A DNA stretch of 64,000 bases from M3007 sp044230315 (GTDB taxonomy: Bacteria > Bacteroidota > Bacteroidia > Chitinophagales > Saprospiraceae), in the NCBI GenBank assembly GCA_044230315.1, contig JBGARJ010000018.1, positions 40,331 through 104,330 on the forward strand, in the 5' to 3' direction. The notes beneath the pieces were generated by a model. That model searched no databases and was not told where the DNA came from. It saw nothing but the letters and a program-made list of their open reading frames with translations. Shown in pieces: positions 1 to 8,008 of the stretch. The stretch's first letter is position 1; each line of letters opens with the position of its first letter. Both the position numbers and the translations under genes were made by a program.

Positions 1-1329
1 GGCGGTCGTGAGGAGTTGGGCCCGGTTGGACGAACTGACGATGCGCCGCGCGCCGGGGCGGATGAATTTCGAGAAATGCCCGATGTAGTAATACGAGTTC
101 ATGAAGTGCAGGGTGCCTTCTCCGGTTTTGGCGTGCACGGGCGCAAAACAAAAATTGTTCACGTGGTTGGGGCCGCCGGTTTCGTCGAGCAGGACGTTCC
201 AGTCGGTCCAGGCGACCGCGCCGTTGTTGAAATCGCGGATCATGTTCTCGCCGTACTGCTCCCCCCACGACCAGTCGGCGAAGGTCTGCCAGGAAAACGG
301 GTAATTGCAGGCTTCGGTGAGCAGCAGGTTTTTCCCGGGGAAGGCTTCCGCCACGCGTTGCACGTTGTCGTACTGCCGCCCGCCGTTCCACACCTCGTAC
401 CAGTGGAACCCGATGCCCCAGATGTACCGGGCCGCGCCCGGGTCGCTTAGATAAGTAGATGCCCGCTGGTACAGGAGGTCGCGGTTGTGGTCCCAGGCGA
501 TGAGTTTCGTAGCGCCGAGGCCGTTGTGCTGTAGCGCGGGCCCGAGGTGGTTTTTGATAAAATCGGTTTCTTCCTGCGCCGTGTACATGCAGGATTCCCA
601 GGTCTGTTTTGCCATCGGTTCGTTTTGCACGGAAAGCCCCCAGACCGGAACGCCCAGTTTTTCGTACGCCCGGATAAATTTTACGTAGTAATTGGCCCAG
701 GCATCGTAGTAAGCCGGCAGGAGTTTGCCGCCGTGCAACATGTCCTTGTTGTCCTTCATCCAGGCCGGCGGGCTCCAGGGGCTGGCAAAGAGGAGCAGGT
801 TGCCGCCGGCGGCCGCCATGGCCCGTTTGATGAACGGGATCTTAAACCGCTCGTCGTGGGTCACGCTGAACGTCTGCAAATCGCGGTCGCCCTCGCTGAC
901 GTAGGTGTACATGTCGCTCGAAAAATCGCAGCTGTTGATGTTCGTCCGGGCAAAGGTGTAGCCGATGCCCTTTCCGGGGCTGAAGTACGCCTGGAGGAAT
1001 GCCTCCTGCTGGTCGGGCGGTAATTTTGCGAAGGTCTCTGCCGAGGCGTCGGTGAGCGCGCCGCCGATGCCGACAAACGTTTGGAACTGCCGTGCGGCGT
1101 CGACAAACACACAGGCCTGATTTTCAAGCGGCTGACCAAACGGCCCGAACGCGAGCGTCTCCGTCTGGGAAAGGCGGTAGCGGGTGCTGTCGGCCGTAGT
1201 GAACACCGCGACGGTTTTGGCCGCGGCCGGGTGGTTGTCGGGTAGCGGGCCGGAGCTGTACGTGCTGCGTGTCGGCAGTTGGCAAGCCCCGGCGAAGAGC
1301 AATAAAATGGAAAATGGTCTCAATTTCAT
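1..1329 (-). CDS. GH30 glucanase lipoprotein (3'-truncated)
   Basis: Exported glycoside hydrolase of family GH30, the beta-1,6-glucanase/glucosylceramidase type. The frame is open for 443 codons and runs off the left edge, so the C-terminus is missing. A short hydrophobic signal ends in a lipobox-like FAGAC (Cys16), which suggests a lipoprotein. The acid/base Glu237 lies in LSVQNEP and the nucleophile Glu339 in LLLTEACNY, as expected for clan GH-A GH30. The segment AWTDWNVLLDETGGPNHV is typical of the family. The ATG at 1329 is 9 bp downstream of the SusD stop, so it is the last visible gene of a SusC-SusD-GH30 operon and probably cleaves the imported glycan. Substrate (beta-1,6-glucan or another beta-glucan) is an inference; I cannot assign the subfamily. 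Confidence 0.9.
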   Translation of the reverse strand, partial: MKLRPFSILLLFAGACQLPTRSTYSSGPLPDNHPAAAKTVAVFTTADSTRYRLSQTETLAFGPFGQPLENQACVFVDAARQFQTFVGIGGALTDASAETFAKLPPDQQEAFLQAYFSPGKGIGYTFARTNINSCDFSSDMYTYVSEGDRDLQTFSVTHDERFKIPFIKRAMAAAGGNLLLFASPWSPPAWMKDNKDMLHGGKLLPAYYDAWANYYVKFIRAYEKLGVPVWGLSVQNEPMAKQTWESCMYTAQEETDFIKNHLGPALQHNGLGATKLIAWDHNRDLLYQRASTYLSDPGAARYIWGIGFHWYEVWNGGRQYDNVQRVAEAFPGKNLLLTEACNYPFSWQTFADWSWGEQYGENMIRDFNNGAVAWTDWNVLLDETGGPNHVNNFCFAPVHAKTGEGTLHFMNSYYYIGHFSKFIRPGARRIVSSSNRAQLLTTA

Positions 1330-1338
1330 AAGGAAGGC

Positions 1339-2802
1339 TCAATACCCCGGGTTTTGCGTCAGTTTGGCGTTTTTATCCAGTTCCGCCTGTGGAATGGGCC
1401 ACACCAGCCGGTTTTGCGTGAGGTGGTAGGGCTTGTTGCCGCTGCCATCGTCCACGTTGTTCATCACTTCGATGGCGCGGCCGGTGCGTTTGAGGTCGTA
1501 CCAGCGGTGCCCTTCGAAGGCCAGTTCGAGGCGGCGCTCATGCGCGATGGCGAGGCGGACGTCGGCAGGTGCGGCGGCGGTGGATGCGGGCAAATTGACC
1601 CTTGCCCGGATCTGATTGACCAGCGTCATGGCCCCGGGTTGGTCGCCGAGTTCGTTCAGGGCTTCGGCTTTCAGCAGCAGGATGTCGGCCAGGCGGATGA
1701 AAATATAGTTCTGGTTGCTGCCTTCCTGGAAATTGTGCCACTTGTTGATAAAGGGGTAATGCGTTTGCGGCCAGTGCGGGTCCGACCATTTGCCGCTCAC
1801 ATCCAGGAAAACAATGCTGGCATTTTTGCGCTTCATGTCGCCTTCGGCGTCGAAGGCGGCCACCAGGTCGTTGGACGGCAGGTTAAATTTCTTCCAGTCG
1901 AGCCCCCGGAAGATTTTCGTGCCCCAGTTGCCGTCGGAGGAGCCGCCGTTGTAGTTGATCTCAAAAATGGATTCGGCGGAATTCTCGTTGGCGTTGTTCC
2001 AGAGTTGATCATAATCGGTCAGCAGGCTGTAGCCGCCGCCGATCACGGCATCGCAATATTGTTTCACTTTTGCCCAATCGTGCGGTTCCTGCGTGGCGTA
2101 CACTTTTGCCAGCACGGCATTCACGGCGCCTTTGGTGGCATAGCCCTTGTGGGGGGCGGTGGTACGAACGCGCGGCAGGGCCGTTTCCAGGTCGGCGATG
2201 ATTTGCGCATACACCTCGGCTTGCGCGGCCCGTGCCGGGAAGATCTGGGGATAGATCTCCGCGAGATTGGCCGCGCTGATGGTCTTCACTTCTTTGAGTT
2301 GCAAGGGCACATCACCCCACAATTGAACGGCCTGGAAGTACATGAACGCCCGGATAAATGCGGCTTCGCCGAGGATCTCCTCCTTGCGGCCGGCGCTCAG
2401 CGCAGGGTCGGTCACTGCGCCGACGTTGTTGATGACCGCGTTGCATTTGCCGATAGTGGAGTACAGGTACCGCCAGTCGCGGCTGACGTTGGAATTGGTG
2501 GCGTCGAGTTTGTAGTCGTCTATTTGAAAATTGGCCGGGTTGTCGCCGCCGGCATAGGCGTCGTCGGCCTGCGCGTCGCCGTTTACGAAGTAGTCCAGTT
2601 GGTAATACTCGTTTTTAAAATCGGCGTACGCGCCGGCGAGCGCCGCTTCCACTTCGGAGGCCGATTTGAAAAATATGGAATCCGCGTTGGTATTGGTCAC
2701 GGCGATACTCTGCGACTCCGGCTCCAGTTCGAGGAACTTGTCGCAGGCGTTGAAGCTCAGCAGGGCCGTCGCGGCGGTCAGAAACAGGATGAATTTTTTC
2801 AT
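1339..2802 (-). CDS. SusD/RagB outer-membrane glycan-binding lipoprotein
   Basis: SusD/RagB-family lipoprotein of 487 aa, the usual length. The signal peptide ends in SFNAC with acylated Cys20. The N-terminal SusD-like part contains the helical, TPR-like segment around FIRAFMYFQAVQLWGDVP. The C-terminal RagB part carries the characteristic RLADILLLKAEALNELGD and ERRLELAFEGHRWYDLKR. SusD caps its SusC partner and delivers oligosaccharide to it at the outer surface. It follows the SusC gene by 27 bp and precedes the GH30 gene by 9 bp on the same strand, so these are one transcription unit. The ATG at 2802 starts a clean lipoprotein signal. Confidence 0.95.
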   Translation of the reverse strand: MKKFILFLTAATALLSFNACDKFLELEPESQSIAVTNTNADSIFFKSASEVEAALAGAYADFKNEYYQLDYFVNGDAQADDAYAGGDNPANFQIDDYKLDATNSNVSRDWRYLYSTIGKCNAVINNVGAVTDPALSAGRKEEILGEAAFIRAFMYFQAVQLWGDVPLQLKEVKTISAANLAEIYPQIFPARAAQAEVYAQIIADLETALPRVRTTAPHKGYATKGAVNAVLAKVYATQEPHDWAKVKQYCDAVIGGGYSLLTDYDQLWNNANENSAESIFEINYNGGSSDGNWGTKIFRGLDWKKFNLPSNDLVAAFDAEGDMKRKNASIVFLDVSGKWSDPHWPQTHYPFINKWHNFQEGSNQNYIFIRLADILLLKAEALNELGDQPGAMTLVNQIRARVNLPASTAAAPADVRLAIAHERRLELAFEGHRWYDLKRTGRAIEVMNNVDDGSGNKPYHLTQNRLVWPIPQAELDKNAKLTQNPGY

Positions 2803-2829
2803 GTCAACGGATTTTTTCAGGTCAAGGGG

Positions 2830-5757
2830 TTAAAATTCCACATCCACTCCGGCGGTCAGTGTGCGCGCCTGCGGGTATGTGCCGTAATCGATGCCCAGTT
2901 CGGTTGCGCTGCGGCCGAAGGCGTTGACCTCCGGGTCGAAACCCGAATACCGGGTAAAGGTCAGCAAGTTTTGCCCGGTGACGTATACCGACAGTTTGCT
3001 GATGCCCAGCCGGCTGAAGCGGGCGGTATTGAAATGATAGACCAGGGTGATGGATTTCAGCCGCAGGTAGGAACCGTCTTCGACGAACCGGGTCGAGTTG
3101 CGTACGTTGTCCACATTGCCGCCGCCTGCGGCGCGCGGGATGTCGGTGTCGCGGTGATCGGGCGTCCAGCGGCGGAGCACGGCGGTCGACTGGTTTTTGC
3201 TGTCGAACATGCCCTCCAGGTCGATACGGGTGGCATTGAAGATATCGTTGCCATAGCTGCCCTGGAAGAAAAAATTGAGGTCGAACCGCCGCCAGGAGAA
3301 GGCATTGGTCAGGCCGTAGGTAAACGCCGGGTTGCCGTCGCCGATGACCGTCCGGTCGCCGGGATCGAAAATGCCGTTCCGGTTGGTATCCTGGTATTTG
3401 AGGTTGCCGGTTTCCGGGTCAACGCCGTCCGAGACATAACCGAAGAAGGTGCCGAGCGGCAGGCCTTTTTTCACGATCGCCACATCCTGGTTGTTGCTGT
3501 AAATCCGCCCGAAATAGTAGACGTCGGTGAATTGCAGACCGGTAACCTTGTTCTTGTTGAACGAGATATTGAATTCGGTGCGCCACTGCAGCGCCCGGGT
3601 TGTGTTGACGGTGGACAGGCTAAAATCGAGGCCTTTGTTTTCGATACTGCCGGCGTTGGTTTGGATGCTTGAAATGGGAAGCGAGTTGGAGAGTTGGACG
3701 TTCAGCAGCACGTCGTCCGTTTTTTTCAGGTAGGCGTCGGCCACAAAAAGCACCCGCCCGTTCCAGAGCGAAAGGTCGAGCCCGATGTTCGACTGCGTGG
3801 TGGTTTCCCAGCGCAGGTCGGGGTTGCCGTAGGTGGTTTGCACCGCTGCGGGGCCGGAGAGCGGGTTGGTGGCGGCGCGGCGGTAGTACGACACGAGGCC
3901 ATAGCGGGCGTAGTTGGGGATGCCTTCCTGGTTGCCGTTCTTGCCCCAGCCGACGCGGATTTTCAGATCGTCGAGCACATTGGTCAGCCCTTGCATAAAC
4001 GGTTCGGCGGAGATACGCCAGCCGGCGGAAACAGACGGCATGGTGCCCCAATGGTGCGCCAGTTTGGAGGAGCCGTCGCGGCGGACCGTGGCAGTCAGCA
4101 GGTATTTGCTGTCAAAATCGTATTGCACGCGCCCGAAGTAGGAAGCGATCGACCATTCCTGCACGTCGGTGGAGGCGCTGATGCTGTTGGCCGCGTTGAG
4201 CGTTTTGACGGATACGTCCGACGGGAAATCGTTTCCGTAAATGAACGAATCGCTCCAGCGGGATCTCTGGACGCTGCTGCCGGCCAGAAACGCTACATGG
4301 TTGTTGCCGAAAGCGGTGCGGTAATTGGCTGTATTCTCCCACAGCCAGCTGTTCGTGTTTGATTTATCTGCCTGTCCCAGTCCGTTTTGGTTCCGGCCGT
4401 AATTGGTGCGGAAGGGGTCGAGGTAATAGTCCCATTGGTGAGCATTGAGGTCGGCGCCAAAGTTGGTTTTTAGTGAAAAACCGCGAAAGATGGCCACTTC
4501 GGCATTGATATTCCCAAAAACCCGGTTGTCGGTGGCCTCCTGATCGGGGCCGAACATATAGGCGATGGGGTTTTCCCAAGAGGGCTGGAAGGGGTTGGGG
4601 TCGTATTGTCCGCTGCCGTCGTTTTTATAAATACTGAGGAAGGGCGGCGTGTTGAGGGCGCTCATGATGACGCCGCCGCGGCCGCTGCTGGCGTTGTCGG
4701 GGGTGTCCTTGGTGCGGCTGCGCAACACGTTGAGGTTGGAGCCGATCTTGAGCCAGTTGGTGGCCTGGTGATCCAGGTTGAGCCGGAGGGAATACCGGTC
4801 GAAACGGGCTGGCTTGACGATACCCGCGTTGTTGAGGTAATTGGTCGAGATCAGGTATTGGGTTTTTTCCGAGCCGCCGGAGAAGGCCAGCTGGGCGCTC
4901 TGTGTGTTGCCGTAGCCGAAGGTTTCGGCCTGCCAGTCGGTGTAACGGGTAGCCGCGGGATCGAGCGCACCGGGGATGATCTCGTCCATCAGGTCGCGGT
5001 ATTTTTTGGTAGAAAGCGTTTCCACGGTTTTGCGGAGGTCGGAAAATCCGGCATACACCGAAAACCGGACGGTGGAAGTGTTGGCTTTTCCGCGCCGGGT
5101 GGTGATGAGCACCACGCCATTGGCGGCGCGGGCGCCGTAAATAGCCGCCGAAGAAGCGTCTTTGAGTACGCTCATGCTCTCGATATCGGCGGGGTTCAGC
5201 CCCCGGATGTCGGTGGTCGGCACACCGTCCACGACGTAGAGGGGTTCGTTGCCGGCAAGCACCGAGGTAGCGCCCCGCACCCGCACGGCGATATCGTTGC
5301 CGGGTTTGCCGGAAGGCTGCACCACCTGCACGCCGGCGGCCTTGCCCTGCAGGGCTTCGGCGGCCGACACCATCGGGCGGTCGCGGATATCTTTTTCATC
5401 CACCACTGCAACGGCGGTGGTCAGGTCTTTTTTCTTTTGGGTGCCGTACCCGACGACGACCACCTGTTCGAGGAGCTTGACGTCTTCGGCCAGCACGACG
5501 TTGACGATCGATTGCCCGGTCAGGGCAATCTCCTGCCTCGCAAAACCGGTGTAACTGAATACCAACACACTGCCGGCGGGCGCTTCGATCCGGAAGGTGC
5601 CGTCGGCAGCCGTATAGGCGCCGTTGGCAGTACCTTTTACGGCAATCGTGACGCCGATCAGCGGTTCACCGCCCGGGTCGGTCACTTTACCGGACACCTG
5701 GGCACTCACCTGAAAGGCTATTAGAAGTGCAAAAAAGAGGGTAACGTGTTTGATCAT
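2830..5757 (-). CDS. SusC/RagA TonB-linked outer-membrane receptor
   Basis: SusC/RagA-type TonB-dependent transporter of 975 aa that imports oligosaccharides across the outer membrane. From the ATG at 5757 there is a signal peptide ending VSAQ, then a carboxypeptidase-regulatory-like domain (about 20-95) and a TonB-box/SusC signature VVVVGYGTQKK (about 95-107). A plug domain follows with the family motifs EALQGKAAGVQV and PLYVVDGVPT, then a long beta-barrel ending in a terminal Phe. The frame is open upstream to 5967, but that extension has no signal peptide and 5757 gives a classic one. It pairs with the adjacent SusD. There is a 284-bp gap to the upstream PKD lipoprotein gene, so it may have its own promoter; I could not define one confidently. 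Confidence 0.95.
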   Translation of the reverse strand: MIKHVTLFFALLIAFQVSAQVSGKVTDPGGEPLIGVTIAVKGTANGAYTAADGTFRIEAPAGSVLVFSYTGFARQEIALTGQSIVNVVLAEDVKLLEQVVVVGYGTQKKKDLTTAVAVVDEKDIRDRPMVSAAEALQGKAAGVQVVQPSGKPGNDIAVRVRGATSVLAGNEPLYVVDGVPTTDIRGLNPADIESMSVLKDASSAAIYGARAANGVVLITTRRGKANTSTVRFSVYAGFSDLRKTVETLSTKKYRDLMDEIIPGALDPAATRYTDWQAETFGYGNTQSAQLAFSGGSEKTQYLISTNYLNNAGIVKPARFDRYSLRLNLDHQATNWLKIGSNLNVLRSRTKDTPDNASSGRGGVIMSALNTPPFLSIYKNDGSGQYDPNPFQPSWENPIAYMFGPDQEATDNRVFGNINAEVAIFRGFSLKTNFGADLNAHQWDYYLDPFRTNYGRNQNGLGQADKSNTNSWLWENTANYRTAFGNNHVAFLAGSSVQRSRWSDSFIYGNDFPSDVSVKTLNAANSISASTDVQEWSIASYFGRVQYDFDSKYLLTATVRRDGSSKLAHHWGTMPSVSAGWRISAEPFMQGLTNVLDDLKIRVGWGKNGNQEGIPNYARYGLVSYYRRAATNPLSGPAAVQTTYGNPDLRWETTTQSNIGLDLSLWNGRVLFVADAYLKKTDDVLLNVQLSNSLPISSIQTNAGSIENKGLDFSLSTVNTTRALQWRTEFNISFNKNKVTGLQFTDVYYFGRIYSNNQDVAIVKKGLPLGTFFGYVSDGVDPETGNLKYQDTNRNGIFDPGDRTVIGDGNPAFTYGLTNAFSWRRFDLNFFFQGSYGNDIFNATRIDLEGMFDSKNQSTAVLRRWTPDHRDTDIPRAAGGGNVDNVRNSTRFVEDGSYLRLKSITLVYHFNTARFSRLGISKLSVYVTGQNLLTFTRYSGFDPEVNAFGRSATELGIDYGTYPQARTLTAGVDVEF

Positions 5758-6041
5758 GATCTGAGAATTAGGGCGTTCAGGAGAAACCGGGACAGAGGGG
5801 CTTTTAAATGAAACTGAACATACAGGTCCTTTGAGCGTGCAAAGAAAAATCGAGGCTGCCTCATAAGCAGCAGGCAGGATACGCCGGATCGGCAAAATTT
5901 TACCCGTATTCCTGATCCTTTTTGAATCGTTCCGCAAATCCCGCCTCAAAAACCACTTAGGAGGCAACCTCGAAAGACATTAACCAACCTCTTACGTACT
6001 AAACATGGTTGGAACCCAGCAATGAAAATCCAAGCATGTTC

Positions 6042-7799
6042 TTAACGAACCAGTACGATCGACCAGGCCGCTGTGCCATCCTTATCTTTGGAAATATCAA
6101 CGGATACGGTCATCGTCTCTACGCCGCCGGCTTTTACGTAGCTCATCACTTCGTAGCGGTTCGTATTGGCGCCGCCGTTGGGCAGGTTGGCGCTGCTGCT
6201 ATTTTCGCCGCCGTAATATCCTTTGTAAAATCCAAGAAAAGCCGCGCCGGAGTTGCCGTTGGTCAGCGTAATGATCGGGCGTGTGGTAGGCGTTGCGGGC
6301 GTAAAGGTAAAGGTGTGTTTGCCGGACCCGAACGCCGCGCCGTTGCCACTGGCCGCCACCTGGGCGTCAGACCAGCACCCGTTGGGGCTGCCCATGTAGC
6401 CGTCGTTGCGGGCGTCGCCGTTGGTCTTGTACTCATAGCCGCCGCCGGCCGAGAAAATAAATTCGTCGTTGGTGATGCACGACCAGTCGTCGCTGCCCGT
6501 TGAGGAGCCGTCGAGGAAATTGGCCGATACTACCCACCAGGAATTGCTGCCAAGGCTCGGGCCGACGAAAATAGAGTTGGCAGCGTTCCGGACTTTCCAC
6601 GCCCCGCCGATCAGGTCGGCTTCGGTCATTGCGCCCGACGTCACGGTGTACTCCTGTTCGGCGGTTGTGCTGCCCACGGCATTGGTCGCCGTCAGGACCA
6701 CTTTATACACACCTGCCGCGGCATACGTGTGTTTTGGATTGAGCTCGCTGGAGGTGTTGCCGTCGCCGAAATTCCAGCTGTAGCTGTCGGCATATTCGGA
6801 AGTATTGGTAAAGGTGATGCTGAGCCCGTCGATCACGCCTGTGAATTTGGCCTTCGGTTTCGGATTGGGTATTGCCGGCTCGTTGGCCGGGTTGTCATAA
6901 TGCACCAGGGTAATTCTCCAGTACGCGTCGGGCGATCCGCTGGTGTTGTTCTCAAATTTCCACTTGGACTCGAGGATCAGGGTATCCGTGGCGCCGTCGT
7001 ACAGTTTCAGGATGTCGAGTTTGACCGATTGTTGCGGCACTTTCGACTCGCGGTCGGTGCCGATCTTGCAGAGCCCGATGAAAGCGCCCAGGCCTTTCAA
7101 TTCGAGGGTGGGTTTGACGCCGTTGTTCAAAACAAAGGTGTGGGTGCCGTCGCCGAAGGCCGATTGATCCTCGCCCTTCGGGCCCTTCAGGTTGGCGGCA
7201 TTGGTGGTTTGGCAAATATTGTCCGGAAGAAAGACCCCGCCTTCGGCCCAAAAATCGCCTTTGGAATCGTATTTATACGAACCGTCGCGGCCGAACGTAA
7301 ACTCATCGTTCATGATGCAGGGCCGCAGCGCGATCTCGTCGTTGTCTTTTCCCTGCGCCCACCATACCTGGTCCATGGCGATGGGGCCGACTTCCAGCGG
7401 CCAGCGCCCCGGCGATACCACGCGGAGGAGCTTCCAGGTCTTGGATACATCGCCCACGAGTTTGGTCAGTTCGGCATCCGGATCGGTAATGGCAATAGAT
7501 TGGGACGATACGTCGGTGCCGCCTTCGCCTGTAGCCGTCAACTTAACGGTATAGGTGCCCAGCGCGGCATAGGTGTGGGTGGGGTTGACTTCAGTGGAAG
7601 TGGCGCCGTCTCCAAAATCCCAGGAAACGGTCGTGTAGTTTTGGGAGGCATTGGTGAAGACCACTTTCTTGAAATCGGTGGCGTCTACCTGGTAGGAGAA
7701 TCCGGAGATGGTTTCCGGCTTGTCCTTTTTGCAGGAAGCGATGAGGCTCACCCCCAAAATCAGGGCGAGCAACCATGGTTGTTGTACTAACTTCTTCAT
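6042..7799 (-). CDS. Double-PKD surface lipoprotein of the PUL
   Basis: Lipoprotein of 585 aa with Cys23 in SLIASC. The protein is an internal duplication. Each half has a PKD domain (about residues 37-110 and 318-395, with WDFGDG and WNFGDG motifs and HTYAA) followed by a roughly 200-residue beta-rich region. Both of those regions contain a WK opening, NDEFxF, Y(K/E)Y and a HTF(V/T)F strand. PKD repeats are Ig-like and extracellular. Its place at the head of the SusC/SusD/GH30 cluster and its domain content suggest a surface glycan-binding protein, playing the role SusE/SusF or SGBP proteins play in other loci; this is inference. It is the first gene read from the divergent region shared with the LuxR-type regulator. 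Confidence 0.85.
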   Translation of the reverse strand: MKKLVQQPWLLALILGVSLIASCKKDKPETISGFSYQVDATDFKKVVFTNASQNYTTVSWDFGDGATSTEVNPTHTYAALGTYTVKLTATGEGGTDVSSQSIAITDPDAELTKLVGDVSKTWKLLRVVSPGRWPLEVGPIAMDQVWWAQGKDNDEIALRPCIMNDEFTFGRDGSYKYDSKGDFWAEGGVFLPDNICQTTNAANLKGPKGEDQSAFGDGTHTFVLNNGVKPTLELKGLGAFIGLCKIGTDRESKVPQQSVKLDILKLYDGATDTLILESKWKFENNTSGSPDAYWRITLVHYDNPANEPAIPNPKPKAKFTGVIDGLSITFTNTSEYADSYSWNFGDGNTSSELNPKHTYAAAGVYKVVLTATNAVGSTTAEQEYTVTSGAMTEADLIGGAWKVRNAANSIFVGPSLGSNSWWVVSANFLDGSSTGSDDWSCITNDEFIFSAGGGYEYKTNGDARNDGYMGSPNGCWSDAQVAASGNGAAFGSGKHTFTFTPATPTTRPIITLTNGNSGAAFLGFYKGYYGGENSSSANLPNGGANTNRYEVMSYVKAGGVETMTVSVDISKDKDGTAAWSIVLVR

Positions 7800-7910
7800 A
7801 CTGCTTTAAGAATAGATGGCCCGGTGGCGGGCCGGTTGGGAATGAAAAAAAACGGTGCATTTCTGCCGTCTCAAAGGTTGAACGCATTTCCTCCGCCACG
7901 CCCTTTTAGG

Positions 7911-7962
7911 CTACTGCATAACTACTGCACCCGCCGGAGGCTACTACTGCATGACTACTTTT
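7911..7962. promoter_or_regulatory. 11-bp-phased CTACTGCA repeat array (candidate operator)
   Basis: CTACTGCA occurs at 7911, 7922 and 7944, and a degenerate CTACTTTT at 7955. The starts differ by 11, 22 and 11 bp, so all copies lie on one face of the helix; the 7933 slot is occupied by unrelated sequence. The array lies in the 209-bp gap between the divergent PUL and the regulator gene. Its left edge is about 32 bp upstream of a plausible minus-strand -7 element, AACCTTTG (7879-7872). On the plus strand it ends about 25 bp before TATTTTAG (7987), a weak -7 for the regulator. This fits a multimeric activator site. The bound protein is an inference. Confidence 0.55.
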
Positions 7963-8008
7963 CAGACCCAAATCGGACAAACTGTCTATTTTAGCCGGAC
8001 AGAATTTT

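Noticed and set aside
1354..3672. Long open frame on the plus strand opposite susD and susC (772 codons)
   Set aside because: It is antisense to two certain genes. Its translation has no signal, domain or plausible composition. GC-rich third positions in the real genes leave long open antisense frames.
5758..5967. Longer N-terminus of the SusC protein
   Set aside because: The extension is basic and not hydrophobic. The ATG at 5757 gives a normal signal peptide ending VSAQ followed at once by the carboxypeptidase-like domain.
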